From: Brevirhabdus pacifica
GTDB taxonomy: Bacteria; Pseudomonadota; Alphaproteobacteria; Rhodobacterales; Rhodobacteraceae
Length of the DNA stretch: 64,000 bases
Direction of reading: 5' to 3'
NCBI RefSeq assembly: GCF_002797755.1
Contig: NZ_PGFI01000011.1
Location: 620,001-684,000, forward strand
The position numbers and the translations under genes were made by a program. Every line of letters begins with the position of its first letter. Position 1 is the first letter of the stretch. Under the pieces are notes generated by a model. It saw only the letters and a list, made by a program, of their open reading frames with translations, was not told the DNA's origin and searched no databases. Positions 24,996 to 38,003 of the stretch are shown piece by piece.

Positions 24996-27319
24996 TCGGC
25001 GGTCAGAAGCGGCGGCTTCTTGGATGCGAGGCGCGGCTTGTCGGGCGCCTCGATCCGCAGGTCGATCTTGTCGTTCTTGACACCGACCTTGACCACGCCG
25101 CCCTTGGCCAGCTTGCCGAACAGCAGCTCTTCGGCCAGGGGCTTCTTGATGTGCTCCTGGATGACGCGGCCCAGAGGGCGCGCGCCCATGCGGTCATCAT
25201 AGCCACGCTCGGCCAGCCATTCGGCCGCCGGCTTGGTCAGCTCGATCGAGACGTTGCGATCCATCAGCTGTGCTTCGAGCTGGAGGACGAACTTCTCGAC
25301 AACCTGGAGGATCACTTCGCGGCCCAGGGGCGCGAAGCTGATGACCGCATCCAGACGGTTGCGGAACTCGGGCGTGAAGGTCCGCTCGATCGCGGCAGTA
25401 TCCTCGCCCTCGCGCCGGTCGCGCCCGAAGCCGATCGCCGACTTGGCCAGTTCGGCCGCGCCCGCGTTCGAGGTCATGATGAGCACCACGTTGCGGAAAT
25501 CCACCTGCCGGCCGTTGTGGTCGGTCAGCTTGCCGTGGTCCATCACCTGCAACAGGATGTTGTAGACATCCGGGTGCGCCTTCTCGATCTCGTCCAGCAA
25601 CAGCACGCAATGGGGGTGCTGGTCGACGCCGTCGGTCAGAAGACCGCCCTGATCGAAGCCGACATAGCCCGGAGGCGCGCCGATCAGGCGGCTGACCGCG
25701 TGTTTCTCCATGTATTCCGACATGTCGAAGCGCAGAAGTTCCACGCCCAGCGTGTCTGCCAGCTGCTTGGCGACCTCGGTCTTGCCGACGCCCGTGGGAC
25801 CGGCGAAGAGATAGTTGCCGATGGGCTTTTCGGGTTCGCGAAGACCCGCCCGTGACAGCTTGATCGCCGAGCTGAGCGCCTCGATCGCGTTGTCCTGACC
25901 GAAGACCACCCGCTTGAGGGTCTTTTCCAGATCCTTGAGGATCTCGGCATCGTCCTTCGAGACCGATTTCGGCGGGATGCGGGCGATCTTGGCAACGACG
26001 GCCTCGATCTCCTTGGCGCCGATGGTCTTGCGGCGCTTGGATTCCGCCACCAGATGCTGGGCCGCACCGGCCTCGTCGATCACGTCGATCGCCTTGTCGG
26101 GCAGCTTGCGGTCGTGGATGTAGCGCGACGACAGCTCCACCGCGGTCTTGATCGCGTCGGTGGTGTATTTGATGTCGTGATGCTCTTCGAAATAGGGCTT
26201 GAGGCCCTTGAGGATCTTGATCGTGTCATCGACCGAAGGCTCGTTCACGTCGATCTTCTGGAACCGGCGCGACAGGGCGCGGTCCTTTTCGAAGTGCTGG
26301 CGGAACTCCTTGTAGGTGGTCGAGCCCATGCAACGCAGCTTGCCGCCCTGCAACGCGGGCTTCAGCAGGTTCGAGGCATCCATCGCCCCGCCCGAGGTCG
26401 CGCCGGCGCCGATCACGGTGTGGATCTCGTCGATGAAGAGAACCGCGTCGGGATGTTCCTCAAGCTCGGTCACGACGGCCTTCAGCCGCTCCTCGAAATC
26501 GCCGCGATAGCGGGTGCCGGCCAGAAGCGCGCCCATGTCGAGCGAGTAGATCGTGGCATCCGACAGGATCTCGGGCGTCTCGCCGTCGACGATCTTGCGG
26601 GCCAGCCCCTCGGCGATGGCGGTCTTGCCGACACCGGGATCACCCACCAGCAGGGGGTTGTTCTTGCGCCGGCGGCAGAGCACCTGGACGCAACGCTCGA
26701 CCTCCTGGTCGCGGCCGATCAGCGGATCGACATCGCCCTTGCGGGCCTTGGCGTTGAGGTCGACGCAATACTTGGCCAGCGCCGATTCCTTGCCGTCGTC
26801 TTCGGGCTCGGCCCCGGCGGTCTGCTCCTCGCCGAACTCGGCGGCGCCCTGGACGGGGCGCTGTTCGCCGTAGCTGGGATCCTTGGCGACCCCGTGGGCG
26901 ATGAAGTTGACCGCGTCGTAACGGGTCATGTCCTGCTCTTGCAGGAAGAAGGCGGCGTTCGACTCGCGCTCGGCGAAGATGGCGACAAGCACGTTGGCGC
27001 CCGTCACCTCGGACCGGCCAGAGGATTGCACATGGATCGCGGCACGCTGGATCACCCGCTGGAACGCGGCCGTGGGCACGGCTTCAGAGCCGTCCACGTC
27101 GGTCACCAGCGAGGACAGGTCATCCTCGATGAAGTCGATCAAGGATTTGCGCAGGATCTCCAGCTCGACGCCGCAGGCCTGCATGACCTTGGCCGCGTCC
27201 GGCTCATCGACGAGAGCCAGAAGCAGATGTTCAAGTGTGGCCAGCTCGTGCCGCCGTTGATTGGCCTCGGCCAGGGCGGAGTGGATGGCTTGTTCCAGCG
27301 TGTTCGAGAACGAAGGCAC
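24992..27319 (-). CDS. clpA: ATP-dependent Clp protease ATP-binding subunit ClpA
   Basis: 775-residue AAA+ unfoldase that feeds substrates, including N-degron proteins delivered by ClpS, into ClpP. The N-terminal ClpS-binding domain is at about 1-145, an acidic linker follows, then D1 with Walker [15 protein letters not shown] and D2 with [14 protein letters not shown] and [20 protein letters not shown]. An IGFG motif ([11 protein letters not shown]), needed for ClpP docking, is present. It starts at GTG after AAGGAGC. The terminator just behind the stop lies inside the overlapping M23 gene. No clpS gene is adjacent in this window. Confidence 0.97.
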   Translation of the reverse strand: MPSFSNTLEQAIHSALAEANQRRHELATLEHLLLALVDEPDAAKVMQACGVELEILRKSLIDFIEDDLSSLVTDVDGSEAVPTAAFQRVIQRAAIHVQSSGRSEVTGANVLVAIFAERESNAAFFLQEQDMTRYDAVNFIAHGVAKDPSYGEQRPVQGAAEFGEEQTAGAEPEDDGKESALAKYCVDLNAKARKGDVDPLIGRDQEVERCVQVLCRRRKNNPLLVGDPGVGKTAIAEGLARKIVDGETPEILSDATIYSLDMGALLAGTRYRGDFEERLKAVVTELEEHPDAVLFIDEIHTVIGAGATSGGAMDASNLLKPALQGGKLRCMGSTTYKEFRQHFEKDRALSRRFQKIDVNEPSVDDTIKILKGLKPYFEEHHDIKYTTDAIKTAVELSSRYIHDRKLPDKAIDVIDEAGAAQHLVAESKRRKTIGAKEIEAVVAKIARIPPKSVSKDDAEILKDLEKTLKRVVFGQDNAIEALSSAIKLSRAGLREPEKPIGNYLFAGPTGVGKTEVAKQLADTLGVELLRFDMSEYMEKHAVSRLIGAPPGYVGFDQGGLLTDGVDQHPHCVLLLDEIEKAHPDVYNILLQVMDHGKLTDHNGRQVDFRNVVLIMTSNAGAAELAKSAIGFGRDRREGEDTAAIERTFTPEFRNRLDAVISFAPLGREVILQVVEKFVLQLEAQLMDRNVSIELTKPAAEWLAERGYDDRMGARPLGRVIQEHIKKPLAEELLFGKLAKGGVVKVGVKNDKIDLRIEAPDKPRLASKKPPLLTAE

Positions 27320-27506
27320 GTGGTTGCTCCTTTTACAGTGGCCGGTCCGGGCAGACCCGCAACCAACCGTGGCCTCATAAAATGAGAGTTCGGTTTAAAT
27401 CGTCCGGCATCAAGGTTTTTTTGTTCAAATCTTGTCAGGGCGCATGTGTCGGCGTTGTTTTCATGCCGATGAAAGAGGTGGCAGGCAGTGCCCGCCACAT
27501 TTCCGC

Positions 27507-28274
27507 CTAAAAATCGTCTTTTCTCTGCCTGATTTCAGCAAAGACATCCGCGTCCGAATACCCGTCCATATCCAGCAGGGTCTTCACCTCGGGAAGGTCG
27601 GCGCGGAGGAAAGGGTTGGTCCGAAGCTCGTCTTCAAGCAGGGCGGGCACGGTCGGCCTGTCCTCCGAACGGGCCTTGGCGATCGCCTCTGATCTCAAGA
27701 TAAGGCTTTCATTATCCGGTTCAATCGTCAAAGCGAATTTTGCGTTCGAGGCAGTATATTCGTGTCCCGAGTAGACCAGCGTGTCGCCCGGCAGCTCCTT
27801 CAGCCGCGAGAGGCTTTCCCACATCATTGGCGCCGTGCCCTCGAAAAGGCGTCCGCATCCCAGCGCCATCAGACTGTCGGCGGTGAAGACGGCGCGGCTG
27901 TCGGGGAAGTGAAAGGCGATGTGGCCGACGGTATGGCCCGGAACCTCGATCACCTCGCCGCGCGATCCGCCGACCTCGACGCTGTCGCCGCCGGCCAGCT
28001 CGCGGTCGAGCGGGGGCAGGCGGTGGACATCCTCTCCGGCGCCCAGGACCCGGGCGCCCGTGGCGGCGCGCAGCTCCTCGACCCCTTCCACGTGGTCGGC
28101 GTGGTGATGGGTGATCAGGATCTGGCCCAGCGACCAGCCGGTGTCCTTCAGCGCGGCCAGGATCGGGGCGGCCTCGGGGGCGTCGAGAAGGGCCGTTTCG
28201 CCGCTGGCGGGATCGTGCAGCAGGTAGGCGTAATTGTCGGTTCGGCAGGGGATGACGCGGATGTCGAGGGGCAT
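27507..28274 (-). CDS. gloB: Hydroxyacylglutathione hydrolase (glyoxalase II)
   Basis: 255-residue metallo-beta-lactamase-fold enzyme that hydrolyses S-D-lactoylglutathione to D-lactate and glutathione in methylglyoxal detoxification. The binuclear metal motif THHHADH is at 55-61, with further ligands in [10 protein letters not shown] and [14 protein letters not shown]. The C-terminal helical domain carries the glutathione-binding RS-x-D-R-P-T-V-P motif. Divergent from the methyltransferase with about 60 bp between the starts. Confidence 0.95.
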   Translation of the reverse strand: MPLDIRVIPCRTDNYAYLLHDPASGETALLDAPEAAPILAALKDTGWSLGQILITHHHADHVEGVEELRAATGARVLGAGEDVHRLPPLDRELAGGDSVEVGGSRGEVIEVPGHTVGHIAFHFPDSRAVFTADSLMALGCGRLFEGTAPMMWESLSRLKELPGDTLVYSGHEYTASNAKFALTIEPDNESLILRSEAIAKARSEDRPTVPALLEDELRTNPFLRADLPEVKTLLDMDGYSDADVFAEIRQRKDDF

Positions 28275-28337
28275 GGTCTTTCCGATCCTTTCGGTTATGG
28301 TTCCTCAAGTATTTGCCCATCGCCCGGAGCGTTTGCA

Positions 28338-29084
28338 ATGCACCTGGACGTTCAGGACCTGCGCAGCTTTTACTACCGCACCTCGCTGGGGCGGGCGGTT
28401 CAGCGCGTGATCCGCGAGCGCATGGCCGAATTCTGGCCCGAGGCGCGGGGCCAGACGATGGTCGGCTATGGCTTCGCCGTGCCGCTCCTGCGCCCCTACA
28501 TGAACGAGACGCGGCGCGTCATCGGCCTGATGCCGGGGCCGCAGGGGGTGATGCCCTGGCCGCCGGGAATGCCCAACGTGTCGGTGCTGTGCCGCGACAC
28601 CCACTGGCCGCTCCAGACCGAGAGTGTGGACAAGCTGGTCGTGCTTCACGGGCTCGAAACCTCCGACACGCCCCTGGACCTCATGGACGAGGCATGGCGG
28701 GTGCTGACCTCGGGCGGGCGGGCGATCTTCATCGTGCCGAACCGCGCCGGCCTCTGGGCGCGGCGCGACCGGACGCCTTTCGGATTCGGTCGCCCCTACA
28801 GCCTCAGCCAGCTTGAGGCTCAGTTGGCCCAGCAGGGGCTGCGGCCGCAACGTCATCTTGCCGCCCTGCACACTCCGCCCTCCGAGCAGCCGTTCTGGCT
28901 GCGGACCTCCCGGCTGTGGGAGGGAATCGGTCGCAACCTGCCGTCGTCCCGGGCGGGCGGCGTGCTGATGGTCGAGGTCAGCAAGCAGGTGCCGAAACCC
29001 AGCGGCCTGACCGCGCGGGAGCGGATCCTCAAACCGTTGAAGGTGCTCGAGGGGCTGCCGAATCCCGAGGCAAAGCCCATCTGA
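28338..29084 (+). CDS. Class I SAM-dependent methyltransferase family protein
   Basis: 248 residues, cytosolic. It belongs to the Methyltransf_11-like group: a core with [20 protein letters not shown], then [20 protein letters not shown]. The first Gly-rich SAM motif is weak ([17 protein letters not shown]), as is common in the alphaproteobacterial set that sits divergent to gloB. The substrate is unknown. A linked role with glyoxalase II is possible because the pairing seems conserved in Rhodobacterales, but that is from memory. Confidence 0.82.
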   Translation: MHLDVQDLRSFYYRTSLGRAVQRVIRERMAEFWPEARGQTMVGYGFAVPLLRPYMNETRRVIGLMPGPQGVMPWPPGMPNVSVLCRDTHWPLQTESVDKLVVLHGLETSDTPLDLMDEAWRVLTSGGRAIFIVPNRAGLWARRDRTPFGFGRPYSLSQLEAQLAQQGLRPQRHLAALHTPPSEQPFWLRTSRLWEGIGRNLPSSRAGGVLMVEVSKQVPKPSGLTARERILKPLKVLEGLPNPEAKPI

Positions 29085-29475
29085 GGGCTGTTGGCCATGC
29101 GGTTCGCGCCCCGGCATGCGCCCGCGCGGGGTGCCCCCGCATCGGCCCGGCGGCGCCCCTGCCGCGACAGATCAACGCTTGTTATCGCAACCATACTGTG
29201 CTGCCATGCGATACGGGATACGCCTGCCCGGGTCCCTTTCGTGCCGGGCCGCCGGTCTTCCGACCGGCCGGGCCGGTCGGTGGGGGCTGGCGGGAGGTCC
29301 CCGTTCGGTCGCACATGTCGAACCGCGCCTCGTCCGAGGCCGGTTTAGGCTGTTGCCGTGCCGGGACTCGTCTGCTACATCGACGCCGATTTTACCGCAC
29401 ACGCCCCCGGGCGTTGTAATGATGGCCCGCAGCGCGACCGCGTATGCACGCGGCCTGCTAATCGAAAGGGTGGAC
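29085..29475. other. Leader region of the ATP synthase operon
   Basis: No gene. The sequence is rich in GC hairpins, for example CCGGTC-TTCC-GACCGG followed by further GGCCGG repeats. A plausible promoter for the atp operon lies near its end. The last 80 bp lead directly to the atpH GTG. Confidence 0.6.
29353..29381 (+). promoter_or_regulatory. Candidate atp operon promoter
   Basis: TTGCCG, 17-bp spacer, TACATC, about 95 bp before atpH. Spacing is ideal and each box matches four of six consensus bases. Other weak candidates exist upstream. Confidence 0.4.
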
Positions 29476-30036
29476 GTGTCCGAACCAGCTTCGATCTCGA
29501 CCGGCATCGCATCTCGCTATGCGACTGCTGCCTTTGAACTGGCAAACGAAGCCGGCGACCTCGCCGGCCTCGAATCCGATGTGGAGGCGCTGTCGCAGGC
29601 GCTGGAAGACAGCGCCGAGCTGCGCGCCGTCATCTCCTCTCCGATCTACAGCCGTGAAGACACCGGCAACGCCGCCGTCGCACTTGCCAAGGCGATGGGC
29701 CTGAGCGAGACGGTCGCCAACACTCTTGCACTGATGGGCGCCAAGGGCCGCCTCTTCGTGCTGCCGGCATTCGTCCGCGCCCTGCGCGAGCGTATCGCCG
29801 AGGCCAAGGGCGAGGTCACCGCAGAGGTCACCGCCGCCAAGGCCCTGACCAAGGCACAACAGGAAAAACTCGCCGGCGTGCTGAAGGCCGCCGTCGGCAA
29901 GGATGTGAATATCAATCTGGCCGTCGATGATGCCCTCATCGGCGGTCTTGTCGTCAAAGTGGGTTCGCGGATGATCGACACGTCGATCGCGTCGAAACTC
30001 GCCAACCTGCAGAATGCAATGAAAGAGGTCGGATAA
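29476..30036 (+). CDS. atpH: ATP synthase F1 subunit delta
   Basis: 186-residue part of the peripheral stalk that joins F1 to the F0 b subunits. Typical features are the start [17 protein letters not shown], the helical N-terminal domain, and the C-terminal signature [23 protein letters not shown] start after GAAAGG; another GTG two codons upstream is possible. First gene of atpHAGDC; its last codon overlaps the atpA start region. Confidence 0.95.
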   Translation: MSEPASISTGIASRYATAAFELANEAGDLAGLESDVEALSQALEDSAELRAVISSPIYSREDTGNAAVALAKAMGLSETVANTLALMGAKGRLFVLPAFVRALRERIAEAKGEVTAEVTAAKALTKAQQEKLAGVLKAAVGKDVNINLAVDDALIGGLVVKVGSRMIDTSIASKLANLQNAMKEVG

Positions 30037-31574
30037 TGGGTATCCAAGCAGCCGAAATCTCTGCGATCCTCAAGGAGCAGATCAAGAACTTCGGTCAGGA
30101 AGCAGAGGTCGCCGAAGTCGGCCGCGTGCTTAGCGTCGGCGATGGCATCGCCCGGGTCTATGGCCTGGACAAGGTGCAGGCCGGCGAGATGGTCGAGTTC
30201 CCCGGTGGGATCCAAGGCATGGCCCTGAACCTGGAGAACGACAACGTCGGTGTCGTGATCTTCGGTTCCGACTCGGACATCAAGGAAGGTGACGTCGTCA
30301 AGCGCACCAACTCGATCGTGGACGTTCCCGCCGGCGACGAGCTGCTGGGCCGCGTTGTTGACGGTCTGGGCAACCCGCTGGACGGCAAAGGTCCGATCAA
30401 CGCCTCCGAGCGTCGCGTCGCCGACGTCAAGGCACCGGGCATCATCCCGCGTAAATCGGTTCACGAGCCGATGGCGACCGGCCTGAAGTCGGTCGACGCC
30501 ATGATCCCCGTCGGCCGTGGCCAGCGGGAGCTGATCATCGGCGACCGCCAGACCGGCAAGACCGCGATCGCGCTCGACACCATCCTGAACCAGAAAAGCT
30601 ACAACGAAGCTGCTGGCGACGACGAAAGCAAGAAGCTCTACTGCATCTACGTCGCCGTGGGCCAGAAGCGTTCGACCGTTGCCCAGCTGGTGAAGAAGCT
30701 CGAGGAAACCGGCGCGATCAACTACTCGATCGTCGTCGCCGCCACCGCCTCGGATCCCGCGCCCATGCAGTTCCTGGCCCCCTATGCCGCGACCGCCATG
30801 GCCGAGTATTTCCGCGACAACGGCCGCCACGCGCTGATCGTTTACGATGACCTGTCCAAGCAGGCCGTCTCCTACCGCCAGATGTCGCTGCTGCTGCGTC
30901 GCCCGCCCGGGCGCGAAGCCTACCCCGGTGACGTGTTCTACCTCCACTCCCGCCTGCTGGAGCGTTCGGCCAAGCTGAACGAAGAGAACGGCTCGGGCTC
31001 GCTGACCGCTCTGCCGATCATCGAAACCCAGGGCGGCGACGTGTCGGCCTTCATTCCGACCAACGTGATCTCGATCACCGACGGCCAGATCTTCCTGGAA
31101 ACCGAACTGTTCTACCAGGGCATCCGCCCCGCCGTGAACACCGGTCTGTCGGTGTCGCGCGTTGGCTCCTCGGCCCAGACCAACTCGATGAAGTCGGTTG
31201 CCGGCCCGGTGAAACTGGAACTGGCGCAGTATCGCGAGATGGCTGCATTCGCCCAGTTCGGTTCCGACCTCGACGCGGCCACGCAGAAGCTGCTGAACCG
31301 CGGCGCCCGCCTGACCGAGCTGATGAAGCAGCCCCAGTACTCGCCCCTGACCAACGCCGAGATCGTCACGATCATCTACGCTGGTACGCACGGCTACCTG
31401 GACAAGCTGCCGGTCAAGGACGTCGGCCGGTTCGAGCGTGACCTGCTGGCCTTCCTGCGCGGCAAGCACAAGGACCTGCTGGACTGGATCACCACCGAGG
31501 ACCCCAAGATCAAGGGTGACGCGGAAGACCGTATCAAGGCCGTTCTCGACGAGTTCGCCAAAGACTTCGCCTAA
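30036..31574 (+). CDS. atpA: ATP synthase F1 subunit alpha
   Basis: 512 residues. Non-catalytic nucleotide-binding subunit of the F1 hexamer. The P-loop reads [13 protein letters not shown], and the alpha signature [14 protein letters not shown] is present; the N-terminus begins [15 protein letters not shown]. Full-length and unbroken. Follows atpH at once and precedes atpG by 14 bp. Confidence 0.98.
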   Translation: MGIQAAEISAILKEQIKNFGQEAEVAEVGRVLSVGDGIARVYGLDKVQAGEMVEFPGGIQGMALNLENDNVGVVIFGSDSDIKEGDVVKRTNSIVDVPAGDELLGRVVDGLGNPLDGKGPINASERRVADVKAPGIIPRKSVHEPMATGLKSVDAMIPVGRGQRELIIGDRQTGKTAIALDTILNQKSYNEAAGDDESKKLYCIYVAVGQKRSTVAQLVKKLEETGAINYSIVVAATASDPAPMQFLAPYAATAMAEYFRDNGRHALIVYDDLSKQAVSYRQMSLLLRRPPGREAYPGDVFYLHSRLLERSAKLNEENGSGSLTALPIIETQGGDVSAFIPTNVISITDGQIFLETELFYQGIRPAVNTGLSVSRVGSSAQTNSMKSVAGPVKLELAQYREMAAFAQFGSDLDAATQKLLNRGARLTELMKQPQYSPLTNAEIVTIIYAGTHGYLDKLPVKDVGRFERDLLAFLRGKHKDLLDWITTEDPKIKGDAEDRIKAVLDEFAKDFA

Positions 31575-31588
31575 AGGACATAAGGCTC

Positions 31589-33915
<2,327 letters not shown>

Positions 33916-33924
33916 GGAGCCAGC

Positions 33925-34365
33925 ATGGCAGACACGATGCAATTCGACCTGGTCTCGCCGGAGCGGCGCGTCGCGTCCTTCGCGGCGTCCGAGGTCCTGA
34001 TCCCGGGCACCGACGGCAACCTGACGGCGATGCCCCAGCACTCGCCCGTCATCACCACCCTGCGCCCGGGTGTGCTGCGCGTGGTCGGTGAGCAGGAGAC
34101 GCGGGAGTTCGTGGTCACCGGTGGTTTCGCCGAGGTCACGGCCGACAGCGTGTCCGTTCTGGCAGAGCGGGCGCTGCCCGCCTCCGAGGTGACCCGCGAG
34201 CATCTCGACCAGTGGATCGAGGAGGCCAACACCACCCTCGCCCAGGCGCGGGAGCATGACCTCGGCGCCGAAAGCGTCGACTCGGCAGCCAAGCTGCTGG
34301 CGGACATGGTCGCCATGGGCACCGAGATCGGCCTGTCCGACACCGCCCGCGCCCCGGCACCCTGA
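33925..34365 (+). CDS. atpC: ATP synthase F1 subunit epsilon
   Basis: 146 residues. Central stalk subunit linking gamma to the c-ring and inhibiting ATP hydrolysis. The beta-sandwich ([20 protein letters not shown], then [16 protein letters not shown]) is typical. The C-terminal helical part is present but drifts in sequence, as is usual in alphaproteobacteria. Last gene of the operon, followed after about 50 bp by a terminator. Confidence 0.95.
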   Translation: MADTMQFDLVSPERRVASFAASEVLIPGTDGNLTAMPQHSPVITTLRPGVLRVVGEQETREFVVTGGFAEVTADSVSVLAERALPASEVTREHLDQWIEEANTTLAQAREHDLGAESVDSAAKLLADMVAMGTEIGLSDTARAPAP

Positions 34366-34405
34366 CGCCACGGCGACAGCGGGGCGTCAGCGCCCCATCG
34401 GTTGA

Positions 34406-34450
34406 AAAAAGCAAGGCCCCGCAATATTTTGCGGGGCCTGTCCTTTTCCT
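34406..34450 (+). terminator. Terminator of the atp operon (two-way)
   Basis: GGCCCCGCAA, loop TATT, TTGCGGGGCC, then TGTCCTTTTCC on the plus strand. On the minus strand the same hairpin is followed by TTGCTTTTTTC, so it can also stop transcription coming from the other side. Confidence 0.85.
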
Positions 34451-34496
34451 GCCAAATTTGACAGGCTAGTTGACGGTTGGTCAATTTCGGGCGGTC

Positions 34497-34850
34497 ATGC
34501 GGAAGTTTCCTTCACAGCACATCGGCATAGAGCAGGGGGAACCCGTGCTCTTTTCGGATTACGAGGATGACGGTCCCATGTGGACCGGCCAGGGCCCGCG
34601 CGAATTCCGCCGCCCCGTCACCTTTTCCGAAGTTTTCGCGGCCCCGCCGTCCGTCCAGGTCTCGATCGCCATGTGGGACATGGACAACGCCCGCAATCAG
34701 CGCGCAGACATCTCCGCCGAGGAGATCACCCCCGAGGGGTTCGAGATTGTCTTCCGCACCTGGGGCGACACCCGCGTCGCCAGGATCCGCGCCGCGTGGA
34801 CGGCCATCGGCCCCGTGCCCGACAGCGAAGACGAGTGGAAGCTTTACTGA
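34497..34850 (+). CDS. H-type lectin domain protein
   Basis: 117 residues, no signal peptide. The whole protein matches the H-type lectin fold (PF09458 type) of snail agglutinin: GEPVLFSDYEDDG, then REFRRPVTFSEVFAAPPSVQ, VSIAMWDMDNARNQR and the closing FRTWGDTRVARIRAAWTAIG. These domains bind N-acetylgalactosamine-like sugars through a trimer. The ATG was preferred over an upstream TTG because a consensus domain start lies close to it. It is separated from the atp operon by a terminator, so it is an independent unit. Bacterial function is unknown. Confidence 0.8.
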   Translation: MRKFPSQHIGIEQGEPVLFSDYEDDGPMWTGQGPREFRRPVTFSEVFAAPPSVQVSIAMWDMDNARNQRADISAEEITPEGFEIVFRTWGDTRVARIRAAWTAIGPVPDSEDEWKLY

Positions 34851-34999
34851 GACGGGCGCCCCCGCGCACCGCGTGATGCCACCGCCGGCCAAGGCCGGGG
34901 GCGAAGCGTTGTCATCATGTCATATGGGGGGAGGGGGCGGCGCCGCGCTTGGGCGCGCCGCCCGTGGGCCCCGGCAGCGGCTGCCGGGGCAGGGCACCC

Positions 35000-36019
35000 T
35001 CAGGCGCCGGTGTAGAGGCCTTCGTAGATCGGGGCCAGGGTCTCATGCTCGAAGAGGCTGGAGACCGAGGTGCCCGACCAGATGTTCAGAATCGCCTGGG
35101 CGAACATCGGCGCGGTGGGCACGATGCGGATGTTGTGGGCGCCCTTCACCTCATCGGTGGGCTCGATCGAGTCGGTGATTACCAGGCTCTCCATGACCGA
35201 GTTGGTGATCCGCTCGACCGCGGGGCCCGACAGAACGCCGTGGGTGATGTAGGAATGAACCTGGCTTGCGCCGGCCTCCATCAGCACCTCGGCGGCTTTG
35301 CACAGGGTGCCGGCGGTGTCGCAGATGTCGTCGACGATGATGCAGGTCTGATCCTTGACGTTGCCGATCACGGTCATCTCGGCGACCTCACCGGGCTTCT
35401 CTCGGCGCTTGTCCACGATGGCCAGCGCACAGCCGATCCGCTTGGCCAGCTCACGGGCGCGGGCCACGCCGCCCACGTCGGGCGAAACCACCGTCACCTG
35501 GTCCAGCTTGCCCTTGAAATGATGCTGGATGTCCAGCGCGAAGATCGGCGAGGCATAGAGGTTGTCGACCGGAATATCGAAGAAGCCCTGGATCTGGGCC
35601 GCGTGCAGGTCCATGGTCAGCACCCGCTCGATCCCGGCTTCGACCATCATGTTGGCCACCAGCTTGGCGGTGATGGGGGTGCGGGCCTTGGTGCGGCGAT
35701 CCTGACGGGCATAGCCGAAATAGGGGATGACGCCGGTGATCCGCGCCGCCGACGACCGGCGCAGCGCGTCGGTCATCACCAGAAGCTCCATCAGGTTGTC
35801 GTTGGCCGGGTTCGAGGTGGGCTGGATGATGAACATGTCCTCGCCACGCACATTCTCGTAGACCTCGACGAATATCTCGGCGTCGTTGAAACGCTCGATC
35901 CGGGCGTCGACCAGGCCGATGTTCATCCCCCGATGCATCGACATCCTGCGCGCGATGGATTGGGCCAGAGTCCGGTTGGCGTTTCCGGACATCAGTTTCG
36001 GTTCGGTGTTGGCAGGCAT
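35000..36019 (-). CDS. prs: Ribose-phosphate pyrophosphokinase
   Basis: 339 residues. Makes PRPP from ribose 5-phosphate and ATP for nucleotide, His and Trp synthesis. Family motifs: [20 protein letters not shown] (flexible-loop region), [11 protein letters not shown] (Mg/ATP site) and the PRPP loop [10 protein letters not shown]. The length is a little above the usual 310-315 because of extra N-terminal residues before [14 protein letters not shown], so an internal Met could be the true start. Monocistronic; convergent with the lectin gene. Confidence 0.96.
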   Translation of the reverse strand: MPANTEPKLMSGNANRTLAQSIARRMSMHRGMNIGLVDARIERFNDAEIFVEVYENVRGEDMFIIQPTSNPANDNLMELLVMTDALRRSSAARITGVIPYFGYARQDRRTKARTPITAKLVANMMVEAGIERVLTMDLHAAQIQGFFDIPVDNLYASPIFALDIQHHFKGKLDQVTVVSPDVGGVARARELAKRIGCALAIVDKRREKPGEVAEMTVIGNVKDQTCIIVDDICDTAGTLCKAAEVLMEAGASQVHSYITHGVLSGPAVERITNSVMESLVITDSIEPTDEVKGAHNIRIVPTAPMFAQAILNIWSGTSVSSLFEHETLAPIYEGLYTGA

Positions 36020-36121
36020 GTGGGTCCCCGGGGCAGCGGAATTTGTGACAGATTCGTGACGTTGACACCGATTACCACCGGTCTAGGCTCCCGGCAAACC
36101 AATGCCGGAAGGACCCTCGGA

Positions 36122-36736
36122 ATGCCCCACGTAGATTACTATTTTGCGACTATTTCGCCATTCGCCTATCTCGCCGGCACCCGTCTCGAGGAAATCGCCG
36201 ACCGGCACGGCGCCTCGATCAGCTACAAGCCCGTTGATCTGATGGGCCTTTTCGGCCGCACGGGCGGCACCAAGCCGGCCGAGCGCCACGCCTCGCGCCA
36301 GGAATACCGCCTGCAGGAACTGCGCCGCCAGGCGGCCGAGACGGGCCTGCCGATCAACCTCAAGCCCGCGTTCTTCCCCACCAACATGGCGCCGTCCTCT
36401 TACGCGATCATCGCGGCCCAGGCCGAAAAGCAGAAGGGCGCGGCCCCCGGGGGCGACATGGGCCGCCTGGTTCACGGCGTGATGCGCGCCTGCTGGGCCG
36501 AGGAGAAGAACATCGCCGAAGATGACGTGATCCGCGCCTGCCTGAAAGACGCCGGCTTCGATCCCGCCCTGGCCGACAGCGGCTTGCTGTCGGGCGCCGA
36601 GACCTACGCTGCCAACCTCGAGGAAGCGTCCGAGCGGGGCGTCTTCGGCTCCCCCTTCTACATCGCCGACGGGGACGAGAGGTTCTGGGGCCAGGACCGC
36701 CTCGACGCCCTGGACCGGCACCTCGCCAACGGCTGA
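36122..36736 (+). CDS. 2-hydroxychromene-2-carboxylate isomerase family (DSBA fold)
   Basis: 204 residues with a thioredoxin-like DSBA fold lacking the Cys pair. The start PHVDYYFATISPFAYLAG fits the kappa-class GST/HCCA isomerase family, whose Ser at the S-P-F/W-xx-L position binds glutathione. SPFYIADGDERFWGQDRLD near the end is the conserved closing block. In this family the reaction is known only for naphthalene-degradation enzymes; most members, like this one, have no aromatic pathway nearby, so the substrate is unknown. Divergent from prs. Confidence 0.87.
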   Translation: MPHVDYYFATISPFAYLAGTRLEEIADRHGASISYKPVDLMGLFGRTGGTKPAERHASRQEYRLQELRRQAAETGLPINLKPAFFPTNMAPSSYAIIAAQAEKQKGAAPGGDMGRLVHGVMRACWAEEKNIAEDDVIRACLKDAGFDPALADSGLLSGAETYAANLEEASERGVFGSPFYIADGDERFWGQDRLDALDRHLANG

Positions 36737-36794
36737 TAAGCGGGGCCCATCTGCGCGTCTCTTCGCGCGGACACGCTTGCTCATTCCAGATCTT

Positions 36795-36835
36795 CAAGGC
36801 CGCCAAGGCGAAAGCCTTGGCGGCCTTGCATTTGC
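36795..36835 (+). terminator. Terminator after the HCCA isomerase-like gene
   Basis: AAGGCCGCCAAGGC, loop GAAA, GCCTTGGCGGCCTT: a perfect 14-bp stem with a GNRA tetraloop about 60 bp after the stop codon. The T-run is weak (GCATTTGC), so part of its effect may be RNA 3'-end stabilisation. Confidence 0.7.
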
Positions 36836-36956
36836 AGCCTGAAATGGATCGTCGTGACCGGCCGCGCTTCGCCCCGGCCCGTCGGCACGCCCGGTTTCTC
36901 ACGCCGCCCCACAGCTAATCCTTGCCGTATCGCACGCCGCGCCCCTACCGTGGGGT

Positions 36957-38003
36957 ATGGATCATCTGGCCAACCCCTTTCGCCGGACGGGTATGCCTCA
37001 CCCCGCCCTTGTCGACATACCCTGGCCCAGTGCGGCGGCGGATGTGACCCGCCGCATGCTGGCGCGCTGCCCTCGGGCCGCCGAAACCCCGTTGCGGCAG
37101 GCGCCCGGCCTGGCGGCACAGGCCGGCATCGCCGCGATCGAGGTGAAGGATGAACGCGGGCGGATGGGGCTTGGAAGTTTCAAGGCGCTCGGTGCGGCGA
37201 ACGTCATCGCCCACCATGCCCGGGACGGGCAGGCCTCGGGCCGGACCTATGTCACGGCCTCGGCCGGCAACCACGGCCTTTCGGTCGCGGCTGGCGCCCG
37301 GGCGTTCGGGGCACGGGCGCGGGTCTTCCTGTCCGAGACGGTGCCCGAAGGCTTTGCCCAGCGCCTGCGTGACGAGGGGGCCGAGGTGGTGCGCGCGGGC
37401 GCGGCATATGAGGAAAGCATGGACGCGGCCCAGGCCGATGCCGAAGGGGGCGGCGGCACGCTGCTCTCGGATTCCTCCTGGGCAGGGTATACCGAGCTGC
37501 CGCATCTGCTGATGGAGGGCTATACCGCCCTGATGGCCGAGGCCGCCGAACAGGTGAAGGCGTCCCCCACGCATCTTTTCCTGCAGGCAGGTGTCGGGGG
37601 GCTGGCCGCGGCGGCGGCCGCCCATGCCCGGCTTGCCTGGGGCGAGGCGCCGGTGATCGTCGTGGTCGAGCCCGAGTTCGCGCCGGCATTGTTCGGCTCG
37701 ATCGCGGCAGGCGCGCCAGTGGCAACCGAGGGGCCCGTCTCGATCATGGGGCGGCTTGATTGCAAGGCGCCCTCGCTGATCGCTCTGAAGGGACTGGCAA
37801 GAGAGGCCGACCATTTCCTCACCATAACTGAGCAGGAGGCCCAGACCGGGGTTGAGCGGGCGGCGGATGAGGGGCTTGCCTCCACCGCCTCGGGGGCGGC
37901 GGGCCTCGCGGCGCTGCTGGCCGCCGGGCCGGTCCGCGAGGCGCTGGCGCTCGATGAGACATCTCGGGCCTTCGTCATCCTGTCCGAGGCGGCCGAGGCA
38001 TGA
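36957..38003 (+). CDS. PLP-dependent lyase, diaminopropionate ammonia-lyase-like
   Basis: 348 residues, fold type II PLP enzyme. The PLP lysine is in KDERGRMGLGSFKALGAAN, the phosphate loop in TASAGNHGLSVAAGARAFGA, and LFLQAGVGGLAAAAAAHAR with VVVEPEFAPALFGS fits DpaL more than threonine dehydratase. DpaL splits 2,3-diaminopropionate to pyruvate and ammonia; ectoine-pathway EutB-like lyases are a second possibility. It is first in a three-gene set with 4-bp overlaps (M24 hydrolase, then a racemase-fold enzyme), so it probably acts on an amino-acid product of those neighbours. Confidence 0.75.
   Translation: MDHLANPFRRTGMPHPALVDIPWPSAAADVTRRMLARCPRAAETPLRQAPGLAAQAGIAAIEVKDERGRMGLGSFKALGAANVIAHHARDGQASGRTYVTASAGNHGLSVAAGARAFGARARVFLSETVPEGFAQRLRDEGAEVVRAGAAYEESMDAAQADAEGGGGTLLSDSSWAGYTELPHLLMEGYTALMAEAAEQVKASPTHLFLQAGVGGLAAAAAAHARLAWGEAPVIVVVEPEFAPALFGSIAAGAPVATEGPVSIMGRLDCKAPSLIALKGLAREADHFLTITEQEAQTGVERAADEGLASTASGAAGLAALLAAGPVREALALDETSRAFVILSEAAEA

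Noticed and set aside
29255-29300. Terminator between the methyltransferase and atpH
   Set aside because: CCGGTC-TTCC-GACCGG and nearby GGCCGG repeats can form hairpins, but no T-run follows on either strand, so I list it only as leader structure.
34960-34999. Terminator of prs
   Set aside because: CCCCGGCAG-CCG-CTGCCGGGG is a good stem on the minus strand, yet no T-run follows; transcription may end by Rho or elsewhere.
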